Assembly: GCA_051530055.1 (NCBI GenBank)
Contig: CM121342.1
Location: 1-64,000 of the forward strand
DNA: 64,000 nt
Direction: 5' to 3'
DNA from: Neoechinorhynchus agilis
Taxonomy: Eukaryota > Acanthocephala
Below the pieces are notes generated by a model that saw only the letters and a program-made list of their open reading frames with translations, made no database searches and was not told the origin of the DNA. This document shows, one piece after another, positions 54,011-64,000 of the stretch (positions are counted from its first letter, which is position 1; each line of letters begins with the position of its first letter). A program made the position numbers and the translations under genes.

Positions 54011-54088
54011 TAGCAAAATGCCTCGTCATCTAATTAGTGACGTGCATGAATGGATTATTGAGATTCCTACGGTCCCTGTCTGCAGCCC
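54011..54088 (+). rRNA. 28S: 28S 3' flank of R2-C
   Basis: TAGCAAAATGCCTCGTCATC onward, to TGTCTGCAGCC, where another R2 3' end begins. Confidence 0.9.
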
Positions 54089-54569
54089 GTTTATTATGAA
54101 ACCAATGAGGAACGCGCTCAAAATATAATGAAACAAAAAGAAGAAAAGTATAGCGCGATAACGAGTTAGGCAGGGGAAAAATTCAACATTCGAATGCATG
54201 CCGTCAAAACCTTAGGGCTAGCGGTTGGCTCGCGAGGATCCCATTCAGACGAGCTCACAAATCGTTTATGAAAATTTAACTTATCTAAAAGAACCGCGCT
54301 AAATATGGCCATCTCAGCAATGGACGGGTCGTTAAAGGTATACAACTACTTTATGGGTAGAACATGAAACCTACGATCCGATAAAATTCATATGTGATAA
54401 AATCAAAAGAAAATCATCCCTATCTTCGCAAATCTATTACAACAGCAACAATACACTCAGAATAAAGAAAGAAACAGTAAGTAATTAAGAAAAAACCAAT
54501 TTCAACGATTCGATTAATATTAACAAATCTGTAACCCTAAGTGTGTTATGCTACCAATAAATAATCCTC
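54089..54569 (+). pseudogene. R2-D: R2 3' end of another family
   Basis: Decayed C terminus: KTLGLAVGSRGSHSDELTNR matches LAVGSRGSYRSGLLCR, and KFNLSKRTALNMAISAMDGS matches the R2 C-terminal block; the frame ends YNYFMGRT. A ~200-nt 3'UTR ends CAATAAATAATCCTC at the 28S site (54,570). Several stops. Confidence 0.82.
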
Positions 54570-54676
54570 TAGCCAAATGCCTCGTCTTCTAATTAGTGAC
54601 ATGCATAAATGGATTATTGGGATTCCTACTGTCCCAGTCTGCAGCCTAGCGAAAGCCCGTTGGCTTGGAGAGTAAC

Positions 54677-54714
<38 letters not shown>

Positions 54715-54742
54715 AATCTCTGTGAAGAAACATGATGGGCGT
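54570..54742 (+). rRNA. 28S: 28S 3' flank of R2-D
   Basis: TAGCCAAATGCCTCGTCTTC onward through GGCTTGGAGAGTAACAGCGG and GAGCTTGACTCTAGTC, with a loss of about 25 nt at CCTAGCGAAAGCCCGTTGG compared with 56,124. It breaks into an R2-B 3' end. Confidence 0.9.
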
Positions 54743-55024
54743 AGGCGTACTCGGTGGCACTATTGAAAAGATTACGCGAGTTCAACATAGCCAAAAAGAC
54801 TGCGCTAAACATGGCACAAACAGCAGCGGAGCAGTCCATTCAAGTATACAACAATTTTATGGGACATACTATTTCGCTACGATGCCCGAAAAGAATTTGC
54901 AATTGTTAAGCAGCTAAAAAAACAATAAAAGAAAACTCACGAAAGCAACCAAAGAACGAAATCAAGCCAAAGATTAAAAAGATTGTAACAGCACGTATTT
55001 GTTATAACCAAATAAATTCGACCT

Positions 55025-55025
<1 letters not shown>
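54743..55025 (+). pseudogene. R2-B 3' end
   Basis: One frame reads ALLKRLREFNIAKKTALNMA and QTAAEQSIQVYNNFMG, almost as in R2-B at 29,314 and 49,200. The 3'UTR ends CCAAATAAATTCGACCT at the 28S site. Only about 280 nt of the element remain. Confidence 0.87.
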
Positions 55026-55056
<31 letters not shown>

Positions 55057-55058
55057 TG
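55026..55058 (+). rRNA. 28S: 28S 3' flank (33 nt)
   Basis: TAGCCAAATGCCTCGTCATC then TAATTAGTGACGT, leading straight into the chimeric repeat, as at 29,233 and 41,641. Confidence 0.9.
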
Positions 55059-55905
55059 TTGAATAGTACGTCACAGTCAAAACGCAGGTGTGAAGGGGCA
55101 TCTGCGTATGAGATCGTGGTGGATGAGCTAATCAACAATAATCTCCATCCAAGATACAAGTTTTCTTGAGATTTAGAGAGATATTCTCCGCCTATCGGAA
55201 GTCTCCATCGATAGGGGAAAACACGTTTTTAATTATTTTCAAAAAATTACTCACGTTCATTGATGCTCAGAGGTGCCATCACGGTTACTCGGTACAACGG
55301 CCAAAACAAACCATCAGCTCCAAAATCGCTCCACTCATCAGAGAACAAAACAGAACGATGCGCGGAATGTACAATCAGCGATAGGAAACAGATGGCGATT
55401 TGCAATGTACAAAAAAACGGAAGAAATATAGTCGGTGAAATTATTTGGCGCACGTTTTAATTTTTATCATCATTTTTTAATCGAAATAATTTGTGACATG
55501 CTCGAAGTCTTTAAATTATCATGGATTTTATTCTTTTTTGAGGTATTCCATGAAAAATGTTCATGATTGAATTAACGTGCAGTTATGTTTCTCCGAATGA
55601 AAATTTATAATCGATTTGCAAAGCTGGCAGCCTATAAAATATGTTTTCAACCAGATGGAATGATTGGTGAAAAAGGACTTAGTTTCAAAAACTTGCAAGC
55701 TTACTTTGCAGCGGAGGATGACAAACAGACACCTTATCTTAAAAAGGTTCACTTCATCCCGGAGTAGACAATGCAATTGCTCGCCCTCCTTAATTCGAAT
55801 ACAGAAATTAGCTCCTTGAAAGGGATGTCCAACTCGAAGGACCTCCTACCCAATAGACATTTTCAAACGTAAATCGGAATGCCTATTTTTTCCTATCCCA
55901 TAGTG
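55059..55905 (+). repeat. Chimeric repeat R2/X, copy 6
   Basis: The cleanest plus-strand copy. An R2-B-like part (ACAGTCAAAACGCAGGTGTG, then GCGTATGAGATCGTGG after a small deletion, then CATCCAAGATACAAG) joins X near 55,213. X includes the 60-codon frame 55,585-55,767 (MKIYNRFAKLAAYKICFQPD, LQAYFAAEDDKQTPYLKKVH, stop). It ends TCGGAATGCCTATTTTTTCC near 55,905, where an R2 3'UTR begins. Confidence 0.87.
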
Positions 55906-56123
55906 GAGACTACACGGATAACTGCTTTCAGTGGAGCAGCAACAATGAAGTGTTCTAAAAGAAAATAAAAGGAGAGCAACTGCAAATCAATAAAAAGACC
56001 AACAATAAAGGGCACTCTAAATGGGGTGTACCACGACCTAAAGAATTCAAACAAAAGAAGGGACTTATCGTAAAATTAAACAACATTCTATCGTAATTGA
56101 TCATTGCGAAATAAATGCAGCTT
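55906..56123 (+). mobile_element. R2 3'UTR of unassigned family
   Basis: About 218 nt with no frame, ending GCGAAATAAATGCAGCTT exactly at the 28S site (TAGCCAAAAGCC at 56,124). The terminal box matches the other R2 families, so it is read as an R2 3' end whose coding part was replaced by the chimeric repeat. Confidence 0.7.
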
Positions 56124-56199
56124 TAGCCAAAAGCCTCGTCATCTAATTAGTGACGTGCATGAATGGATTATTGAGATTCCTACTGTCCCTGTCTGCAGC

Positions 56200-56233
<34 letters not shown>

Positions 56234-56240
56234 GAGTAAC

Positions 56241-56278
<38 letters not shown>

Positions 56279-56634
56279 AGTCTCTGATAAGAAACATGAT
56301 GAGCGTAGAATAGGTGGGAGGCCGCGCCGGTGAAATACCACTACCATCACTGTTTCTTTACTTAGTTATTCAGGTAGCGTTAATTCGCTAATTGCGATAT
56401 ATAAGCCTTTCTTTAGTGTCGAAGGAGTGTCTGGTCTGAGAACACAGACTGATTGGGAGTTTGACTGGGGCGGTACATCTGTTAAAACCTAACGCAGGTG
56501 TCCTAAGGCAATCTCAGCGTGGACAGAAACCTCGCATAGAGCGAAAGGCAAAAGATTGCTCGATCTTGATTTTCAGTACGAATAAAGACAGTGAAAGTTT
56601 GGCTTGTCGATCCTTCTGAATTTTACGAGTTTTA

Positions 56635-56681
<47 letters not shown>

Positions 56682-57240
56682 GGCCAAGCGTCCACAGCGA
56701 TGTCACTTTTTGATCCTTCGATGTCGGCCCTACCTATCATTGGGATGCAAAAGTCCCATAGCGTTGGATTGTTCACCCATTAATAGGGAACGTGAGCTGG
56801 GTTAAGACCGTCGCGAGACAGGTTACTTTTACCCTCCTTTTTAGCTGGTTGATGTAATAGCAATCTTGCTAAGTAGAAGAGGAACCGCATGTTTGGACAT
56901 AAAGTACATTCACTCGGTCGAGAGGCCGATGGTGTGAAGCTTCGTCCGAAGGATTACGACTGAACGCCTCTAAGTTGGAAGCCTACCTAGGAGCAACAAC
57001 ACTAATGCGCACTAGGCGGTCTGGATTTTTTACAAATGCAAGAACGAGCGAAGTTTTCCACGCGGAAATTACGTTTCTTCTCGACGATTTATCCGCCAGC
57101 GGCCACTTTATCATCTGCGATCAATGTGTACTTATAAAATGAATTGATCAGCGTAGTTGGCAGCCGTGTTTAATATCTCGCTGTACTTGTGCGTTAAATC
57201 ATTTGCAGAAAACTTAATTCTCGGGAAACGTGTCGCAAAT
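56124..57240 (+). rRNA. 28S: 28S rRNA 3' part
   Basis: The only stretch here that continues from the R2 site to the 28S end. Landmarks: CACAGGGATAACTGGCTTGTG (~56,660), TTTGATCCTTCGATGTCGGC (~56,709), GGATTGTTCACCCATTAATA (~56,765), CGGTCGAGAGGCC (~56,917) and GATTACGACTGAACGCCTC (~56,952). The sarcin-ricin loop region near 56,870 reads AAGTAGAAGAGGAACCGC where AGTACGAGAGGAACCGC is expected, which is very unusual for a working 28S. The end at about 57,240 is estimated from loss of similarity. Confidence 0.92.
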
Positions 57241-58670
57241 AGTAGAGTAGCCACCAAAGCTGCGAACTATTGAGACTTATCGCTTTAACCGGGGGATTTG
57301 TGTGCTAAAGACACAGTTCACCAGTCCATATCCCCGAGTAACGCAATAGTACACAGGTTTGATCGAGAATGCTTCAAAAATGACAACGCCTATACTTTAA
57401 AGTGCGATACTTCTTATGCTGTGACGACTATGATGGTCCGGTCAACAACTTTAAAGTAAGATGGCGCGATCGAGAAGCATGTGATGTGTGCTATGACGTG
57501 ATAATAGGGGGATATCCGGTGTGAAACTTAAAGTCTCGTGACGTAAGCAATGTAAATGTGTTGAACGGGGTTCAAAACCTGGGTATATATGAGGGACACC
57601 CTCCATCGGGGTCCCTCTCTGGCCAAAGCATAGGACAGGCTATGCAAGATGGTGCTTGACGATGACGTAATTGATAGCTCTCTGAGCGCGATAGAGAAGC
57701 ATGTGACAAAAAAGGGTTCATGATAGTGTAACGTAATTCAAAGCCCTATGAGCTGTGCCGAGTAGCGTGCGGTGCAAAAAGGTTCATGTTGGTGACGTAA
57801 TTGTTGTTTCTCTGAGCATGACAGAGAAGCATGTAGCATAACAAGGGTTCATGCTGGTGTGACATAATTGAAGGCTCGATGAGCTGGGTCGAGAATCGTG
57901 CGGTATAAAAAGGTTCACGTTGTTGACCTAATTGATAGCTCTCTGAGAACGACAGAGAAGCATGTGGTGAAAAGGGTTCATGATGGTGTGACGTAATTGA
58001 AAGCTCTATGAGTTGGTCCGAGTAGCCTGCGGTGCAAAAAGGTTCACGTTGTGGACCTAATTGATAGCTCTCTGAGCGCGACAGAGAAGCATATGGTGAA
58101 AAGGGTTCATGATGGTTTGACATAATTGAAAGCTCTATGAGCTGGGCAGAGAAGCTAAAGGTGTCAGTTATGTGACGTCATTGAAAGCTCTCTGTACATG
58201 GCAGAGAAGCATGTGGCATAAAAAGGGTTCATGTTGGTGTGACATGATTGAAAGCTCTATGAGCTGGGCCGCGAAGCGTGCGGTGCAAAAAGGTTAATAT
58301 TGTTGACCTAATTGATAGCTCCCTGAGCGCGACAGATATGTATGTGGTAAAAAAGGGTTAATGCTGGTGTGACGTAATTGAAAGCTCGCTGAGCACGGCA
58401 GAGAAGCTAAAGGTGTCAGCTCTGTGACGTCCTTGAAAGCTCTGTGAGCGCGACAGAGAAGCATGTGGCATAAAAAGGTTAATGATGGTGTTGGCGGAAA
58501 TGCCTATTGATGGCGTTATGTGCACGTGAAAAATTATCTCACCTACGGGCCAGTTAGAACTTTGGATGACTCATATAAATGGCGTAAACGGATGTATAAT
58601 ATCTTTCTTGGTTGAAGTAGAGATGTTTAGTGTTTCGGTTTCAAACCAAAACTGTGGTTTTGCAAACGTT
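57241..58670 (+). other. rDNA intergenic spacer with ~130-bp repeats
   Basis: About 360 nt of unique spacer, then from about 57,600 to 58,480 a tandem array with period near 130 bp: GTGACGTAATTGAAAGCTCT...GAAGC...AAAAAGGTTCATG, arranged as two related half-units. Most units can form a short hairpin TCTCTG-AGCGCG-ACAGAGA. The last block (58,495-58,630; TGACTCATATAAATGGCG and GGTTGAAGTAGAGATG) is shared with 43,700-43,872. No genes. The spacer leads not to 18S but to the middle of ITS2. Confidence 0.85.
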
Positions 58671-60770
58671 GTAATTGTGAAGGTATTTGAGTCGGTTAAA
58701 TATTGATCGTGCGTTCTACTATCGAGTAGATAATGAGTCGTGTAAGATGAGGAGAGTACACGTTGTTGCATCATACTTTTATTAACAGAATTAACATGAA
58801 AGTCACGTTCTCAGTTCGCATGGGAGACTCCGCTGAACTAAAGCATATCAATAAGCGGAAGAAAAGAAACCAACTAGGATTCGAATAGTAATGGCAAATG
58901 AACAGGGAGAAGTTCATAATTGAATCGCGCTGACTTGTCAGCTGCGAATTTTTGTGTACGATCAGTTTGTGGGTTCAGTTGCGTGGTAATTAGTCCAGGT
59001 TGAATACGGCTTTGGCCGAAGAGGGTGACAGTCCCGTATTTGCTAGGTCTTGGCTACTGTTCCCTAGAACTGATTTGTGAGTCGAATTGTTTGAGATTGC
59101 AATTCAAATATATCTGGTAAACTCCATACAAAACTAAATACGACGACGGTACCGATAGCGAAGAAGTACCGTGAGGGAAAGTTGAAAAGGACTTTGAAAA
59201 GAGAGTTAAATAATACGTGAAACTGCACATTGAAAAGCAAATGGGTACGCATAAGGTTCGGTCTTGGCAATTAAGATGTGTTATCTGCTGGTACATACAC
59301 ACACTCGTATATGTGCACTGCAGTGCACATCGCAATTTGTTGGCTGACGCTCTGCATGACTTTTCCTCTGCCGCAGACGAGTTGAACTTCACCTATTTAC
59401 TTTGTCTATATTGGTGAATGGACATTGGATTAGTTCGCAAGAGCACATATCCATGTGGTGGTCAAATTGCCTTTGCAGGACGAATTATGCTTGAACTATT
59501 CTCAAACTTTAAATGGGTAATAAGCTCGGTAACTTCTTCACAGTTACTTATGCTGCTGAGTGTCGGGTGTAAATGCGATGGTACCAAGTGGGCCATTTTT
59601 TGTAAGCAGAACTGGCGATGTGGGAAGAACCAAAAGTTGAGCTAGGGTGCCGAAAGTGCTTCTCATGAGATACCATGAAAGGTGTCAGTCGATATTGACA
59701 GCAGGACGGTGGCCGCAGAAGTAGGAATCCGCTAAGGAGTGTGTAAGAACTCACCTGCCGTATCGACTGGCCCTGAAAATGGATGGGGCTGGAGACGTAT
59801 ATCCATGCTTGACCGTCGATGCCAGACACAAATGTACAAATGGCTTGACGTGTAGAAGGGCGTATGCGGTGGTGTTGAAACTTGCACCGAGAGGTGGAGA
59901 TGAGCCGCCGCTAGTGCAGATCTTGGTGGTAGTAGCAATTATTCAAATGAGAGCATTGAAGACTGAAGTGGAGAAAGGTTCCATTTGAACAACATTTGGA
60001 CATGGATCAGCCGATCCTAAGAAAACGTGCAAATTCGTGATTAAGCGTGTTGCATTGCGCAATACAATCGAAAGGGAATCGGGTTAATATTCGTGAGCCA
60101 GGATGCGGTTTATGCTTGATCTATTCAGATATTCTTCTTGGGCAGATGATGTTCAGCATAAGTGGTGACACGATCAATCCCAGAGAATAATTATACGAAG
60201 TCTGGGGAAGAGTTTTCTCTTCTTTGTTAGGAACTTTATCCCTGGAATTAGATCGTCTGTTGATAGGGTACACGTTCCGTAATGCAGCGCGATTCCTGCG
60301 ATGTACCGAGCGCTTCGTATTGTCCTTGAAAATCTGGGTGCGAGAATATTCAGACCGTACCAGTTCGTACTGATTTCCGCAGCAGGTCTCCAAGGTGAGT
60401 AGCCTCTAGTCTATAGGGAAACGTAGGCCAGGGAAGTCGGCAAATTAGATCCGTAACTTCGGAAAGAGGATTGGCTCTACAAACTGAGTTGGCTGGGCTG
60501 TCGCGAGAAGCGGTATGTTGTCGACTCTTGGATCTGTCTCAGTTATTTGCTCTTGCGAAAGAGTCGATTTCGAGGACGGAACGTGGTGCTGCGTACTGTG
60601 AGAAGCGATAGCTATGCTCCGCGTTTGTTCGGCGTATCCAAACGGGCACGCTCGCTTCTTGCGCGGGATCCAATCAGCGTTAAACGGCTGGCCTAGAACT
60701 GGTATGGACAAGGGGGATATAACTGTTTAATTAAAACAAAGCATTGCGATAGCTGTAATCGGTGTTGACG

Positions 60771-60801
<31 letters not shown>

Positions 60802-60816
60802 TAAAGTGAAGAAATT
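58671..60816 (+). rRNA. 28S: ITS2 tail plus 28S, deleted (copy 3)
   Basis: ITS2 begins midway (AATTGTGAAGGTATTTGAG), and 28S starts near 58,798. Compared with copy 1 it lacks about 608 nt (copy-1 positions 3,183-3,790) at 59,479, including the conserved CCGTCTTGAAACACGG core, so it cannot make functional 28S. It continues to GTGAAGAAATT at 60,816, about 40 nt short of the R2 site. Confidence 0.92.
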
Positions 60817-61195
60817 TTAAACAAGCTAAAATCAAAGGACAACTACTGCGAAAACCGAAATTTCGAGGAACTCTTCCTTGAGGAGATTTTCTGACTGTCA
60901 GGTTTGAGGCTTGTATCTCGCTATAGATACCTGCAAGATATAACTGATAAAAGTCTGAGCTCTGCTCATTGTATTGTTTGCCCGAGCACTGCCCTATTAA
61001 CCTGCCACTCACTCGCTCCCGCAAGGAGGTTTTATTTTGAGCCAAAGACGTGGTTTTGGGGTTTTCAATACAGCCGGTTTCATTTTCAAATTATATCAGT
61101 TTTTTATCCAATCGTCGAGCTTCCGAGATAGGAACACCTCGTGAGTTTTAAGAAATAATCACACTCAAGTCACTTTAATCAGTATCTTATTCTAA
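60817..61195. other. No recognised feature
   Basis: Sequence between deleted 28S and an R2 fragment. No convincing frame, no repeat found elsewhere in the window. It may be the decayed 5' part of R2-E. Confidence 0.35.
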
Positions 61196-62165
61196 CACCT
61201 TGATGAATTCCTTAGAAGCGCCCGGAAGCGCAGAAATTTTAGAAATCGAGGTTTTATAGAGCCCCGGCAGTCAGAAGGTGAGCGTTGGTCGCTAATCACG
61301 GTAGCGGAAGTCGAGGACGCAATCAAGAGGTTGAAGACTTCCAGCGCTCCTGGACCAGATCGGATAACGGTCAAGGACGTACGTGCCTTTGACCCGCGTC
61401 TGCTGGGCATGACAATGTTATCCAACTTTGTCATGTAGCACGGTTGCCCACCACAATCGTGGCGTGAGGCAAAAACTATCCTACTTCCGAAATCAAAAGC
61501 ACCACCGACGAAGCTAATAACGCAGGAAGGGTGGCGACGGATAACAATTTCATCTATCATAATGCGTATTTTGCATCGAATCCTCCTGAAGAGGCTTCGA
61601 CCGGTATGTGACCTTGAGGGGGGGCAAACTGCATTTGAATCATTTGCCTGTATGGCATATCTCCTAACTCTTCGAAGCATCATGAAGGAAAAAAGACTGA
61701 GAAGGAAACCTCTTGCAGTCGCGGTCCTAGATATCAAGAGTGCGTTTGACTCGGTATCTCATGAGGCTGTGAAAGAGGCACTGCGGGAAGAAGGTTGCCC
61801 CACCTACTTGCGAAGATACGTGATGGGGACCTATGAAGAAAGTTTCACGAGAATCAGAATGAACAACGAGCAGCCCTCGAGGCCCATTCACTTTGCGAGG
61901 GGAGTACGACAGGGAGAACCTCTCACCTCTACTTTTTGCAATGATAGTCGATGATGCGTTGCGCCAGGTAAGTAGGCTTGGGCTTGGCTGCTCATTGCGA
62001 AACGAGGAACGTCTCGCTCACATGACCTACGCCGATGATGTTATCCTCCTGGCCGACGACGCTGAAAGCCTGCAGAAGATGATTGAGATTTTACAAGTGA
62101 AGTTGGCATTGAAGAGGCTATGTCTTAACGCTTCAAAATGCCTGATATATAGGCAGACGGTAAGA
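61196..62165 (+). pseudogene. R2-E: R2 RT fragment
   Basis: R2 RT of yet another family, starting in the linker and ending in the thumb. SSAPGPDRITVKDVRAFDPR, KTILLPKSKAPP, then the frame 61,562-61,954 with GQTAFESFACMAYLLTLRSI, motif A AVLDIKSAFDSVSHEAVKEA and FARGVRQGEPL, then after a frame change the frame 61,893-62,189 with LSPLLFAMIVDDALR and LAHMTYADDVILLADDAESL, an intact YADD. Only two or three breaks, so not very old. It ends abruptly at a CR1-like fragment. Confidence 0.9.
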
Positions 62166-63880
62166 CATTTAGAGGAGCAAAACGCTTGAATGTGAGAAAT
62201 TTCGTTAGAAGTGATTGAGGGTGTCGATGAATGTGTAATGATTCTAAGATCATCAGCATGCATGAAGTATTTAGAATAAGATCGTTCAGAAAAATGTTGA
62301 AAAGAATGGGGGAGAGAACAGCCCCTTGGAAAAACTCCCTTCTTGATTGCTAAGGTGTTCGAGGCGATGCTCACTATTTCGATAAATTGTAATCTATTGT
62401 TTAGAATGCTTAGATGTTCAAGACCAAGAGAGTGAAGATTTGCTATCATTGTATCAATCTCCTGTGATGCCATTTGTAGATTGGCTGAGGTAGGATGTTA
62501 GATGCCGATAATGGTTAAATTTCGGCTGCCTGGGCGAAGTTTGAGAGAGAGCGTTATGTTGATTTATTCTGAGTATGGTGATGGGTAAGGAGTTGAGGGA
62601 GAGAGGGAGTAAGGGAAGGTCGGACCCAATGAAAATGGTGACGTGGAAAGACGTGTAGCCAAGGATCAAAGCGGTGACGGAATTGGAGGAGTGTAGCTAT
62701 GTTTCCACAATGACTAGAATGTCTCCGTTGGTGGTAGTGGCTGAAGGTGAAGGATGATCTATTTTTGGTAACAAAATTCTTATGTCAGTGAAAGAAAATG
62801 GAGGGAAATGGCTGTTTGAAAGAGCTTGAAGGGGGATGTAGTTTGCGAGAGTTGATTGTTGGGAGTGTTGGGTGGATATGTTTCTGAGCGGATTTTGAGC
62901 GAGTGGCAATGTTTGATTCTGCCAACGTACAGTTGTGAATTTTGGAGATGTCCAAAAATTTACATGTGAGTGTTGAGAGTATGTTTTGGATTGTAATAAG
63001 TTAGCGGAAGGGGAGAGAAGACGGTTATGCATAGGCGAATGATGGATGGAATTTACAGTTTGAAGTTAGCGGTCTTGGTATATTCGGTACGGTAGGGAGG
63101 AATTGACAAGTAAGAAGCGCTTTTGAAGAAAGGAGGATGCGGTGTTTGGAAGATGGAAAGTGATTTTGAATTGACGATTAAGGGAGTTTTTGGAGTTTTT
63201 GTTGGGGATGCGCTGAAAGGAGACCGGGGAAGAAAAATAAAAAAGAATGCAGGAATGAGCTGTCGACAGACAGTATTAAGGTGATGAATGTAGTGTTTCT
63301 GAAGGTCTAATTTGGATAATGTTGTGATTTCGGGGATACTGGAGAGGAAGATGTTATGTGTAGTTCCGTAGTTGAATGATATATTATGATAGGGTTTGTT
63401 GCTAGAGGCCTGTTCCGGTGTTTGTTGAGGAAGATTGGTTTTGCGATAGGCATCAGTGGTAGAGGTGTATGGATGTTTTCGAACTAAAGGTCTTGTGGGA
63501 GAATTTTTTGCGTAAATAATCAAAGAAGGCGGGGAATTTTAATATAGTTTGGTGGACAGTTTTGAGCGAGTTAGGTGGAGAGTTTTGAGAGCTTCGAAAA
63601 GTTTGGGAGCAGGTGGGGATTTTTAGGAGAGGTGGGGCGAATTCAGAGCAACGGGAGATGATGGCAGGGGTGGAGAAGGTGTATCATTACCGAAATGAAT
63701 CACAGGGGTGATTGTTTTTGAGAGTATTCCTCCTGTTGTTCTTGTTTCCAGTCGTTCAGACGTTTCTTCGATCTTTTGTTTGACCGTAGCTATCTTGGTA
63801 GTTACTGAAGGTGAATCGCTTTCGCTTTTCCTATCGTTACCTTTTATTCAATTCACAATATCATACTCCACAGCAATTTT
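62166..63880 (-). mobile_element. CR1/Jockey-like LINE, internally reduced
   Basis: Minus-strand element. ORF1-like frame 63,523-63,053 (156 aa; SFNYGTTHNIFLSSIPEITT, RQLIPAFFFIFLPRSPF), upstream ORF1 sequence to about 63,880 (TKIATVKQKIEETSERLETR), an endonuclease start (DIRILLPKIDHPSPSATTTN, GDILVIVET; 63,032-62,697), and then RT (62,473-62,170: FSERSYSKYFMHADDLRIIT, HADD in place of YADD). The endonuclease core and early RT are mostly missing. Several breaks. It ends at ATTTAGAGG, the same point as the fragment at 28,041. Confidence 0.75.
63053..63523 (-). pseudogene. LINE ORF1-like frame
   Basis: 156 codons rich in Pro, Ser and Lys. It corresponds to 45,436-45,726 through NIFLSSIPE (FISGIPE there) and the following leucine-rich stretch. 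Probable RNA-binding ORF1 by position upstream of the endonuclease; no catalytic motif. It ends just before the endonuclease start on this strand. Confidence 0.5.
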
Positions 63881-64000
63881 AGGGTCAAGTACTACATGCT
63901 GAGTATCCTCTAAGGCTGGTTGGTACCAAATCCCAAGTAATTGTCGAAATATTCGCAGTGACCGCTTCACTATCCGATTTCAGTAAACCTTTAATTTGTT
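63881..64000. other. Window end, no recognised feature
   Basis: Too short to interpret; may be more 5' sequence of the minus-strand LINE. Confidence 0.3.

Noticed and set aside
57746-58123. 125-codon minus-strand frame with repeats HHEPFSPHASLS
   Set aside because: It is a translation of the tandem spacer repeat, whose unit length happens to keep a frame; no start context or homologue.
1-64000. tRNA and 5S rRNA genes
   Set aside because: I looked for the A and B box words and 5S core and saw none that could be supported; a covariance search would be needed to exclude them.

Overview
The window is eukaryotic ribosomal DNA, heavily colonised and rearranged by retrotransposons. The 18S, 5.8S and 28S sequences are clearly animal. 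The 18S wording resembles nematodes, but I cannot name a species. There is no ordinary single-copy host gene, no tRNA and no CRISPR array. Apart from the rRNA genes, every recognisable protein belongs to a mobile element.

Layout: (1) 1-5,170 is a 5'-truncated 18S, ITS1, 5.8S, ITS2 and the first ~2.67 kb of 28S, stopped at the R2 target site. (2) 5,171-10,676 is a patchwork of broken R2-type LINE fragments with one Ty3/Gypsy-like fossil between them. (3) 10,823-15,784 is a rearranged 28S piece carrying the best R2 copy of the window (ORF of 1,113 codons), correctly joined to 28S at its 3' end. (4) 15,785-24,862 holds an inverted 28S scrap, a Gypsy fossil, two copies of a chimeric R2/X repeat, a 454-bp satellite, a Penelope-like element (PLE) remnant and a 92-bp tandem repeat. 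(5) 24,863-28,370 holds an RTE-type LINE and a CR1/Jockey-like fragment. (6) 28,371-43,064 reads mostly on the minus strand: chimeric repeat, R2-B (split by a Gypsy fossil with 115-bp LTRs), another Gypsy fossil, a CR1/Jockey-like LINE, another chimeric repeat and a short internally deleted R2. (7) 43,065-46,290 is intergenic spacer and half a LINE. (8) 46,325-48,923 is a second rDNA copy, decayed. (9) 48,976-56,123 is a dense run of R2 3' ends, each followed by a short 28S piece, plus a PLE-type palindrome. (10) 56,124-58,670 is the 28S 3' portion and the intergenic spacer. (11) 58,671-64,000 is a third, deleted 28S, another R2 and another LINE.

R2 elements encode N-terminal zinc fingers, a reverse transcriptase and a restriction-like endonuclease, and insert at one exact position in 28S. 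Almost every R2 3' end here abuts TAGCCAAATGCC, the 28S sequence just past that position. At least six diverged R2 lineages are visible, some as internally deleted copies, and a recurring chimeric repeat joins 28S, an R2 segment and an unrelated sequence (X).

The least expected signal is a set of hammerhead-ribozyme-like cores (CTGAAGA, paired stem, GAAA) at three places. One lies just downstream of the PLE coding end. The other two sit inside long near-perfect inverted repeats. They fit the minimal hammerheads known from Penelope-like elements. The many inversions and partial copies could be real locus structure or partly an assembly artefact of repeated rDNA; this cannot be decided from the sequence alone.
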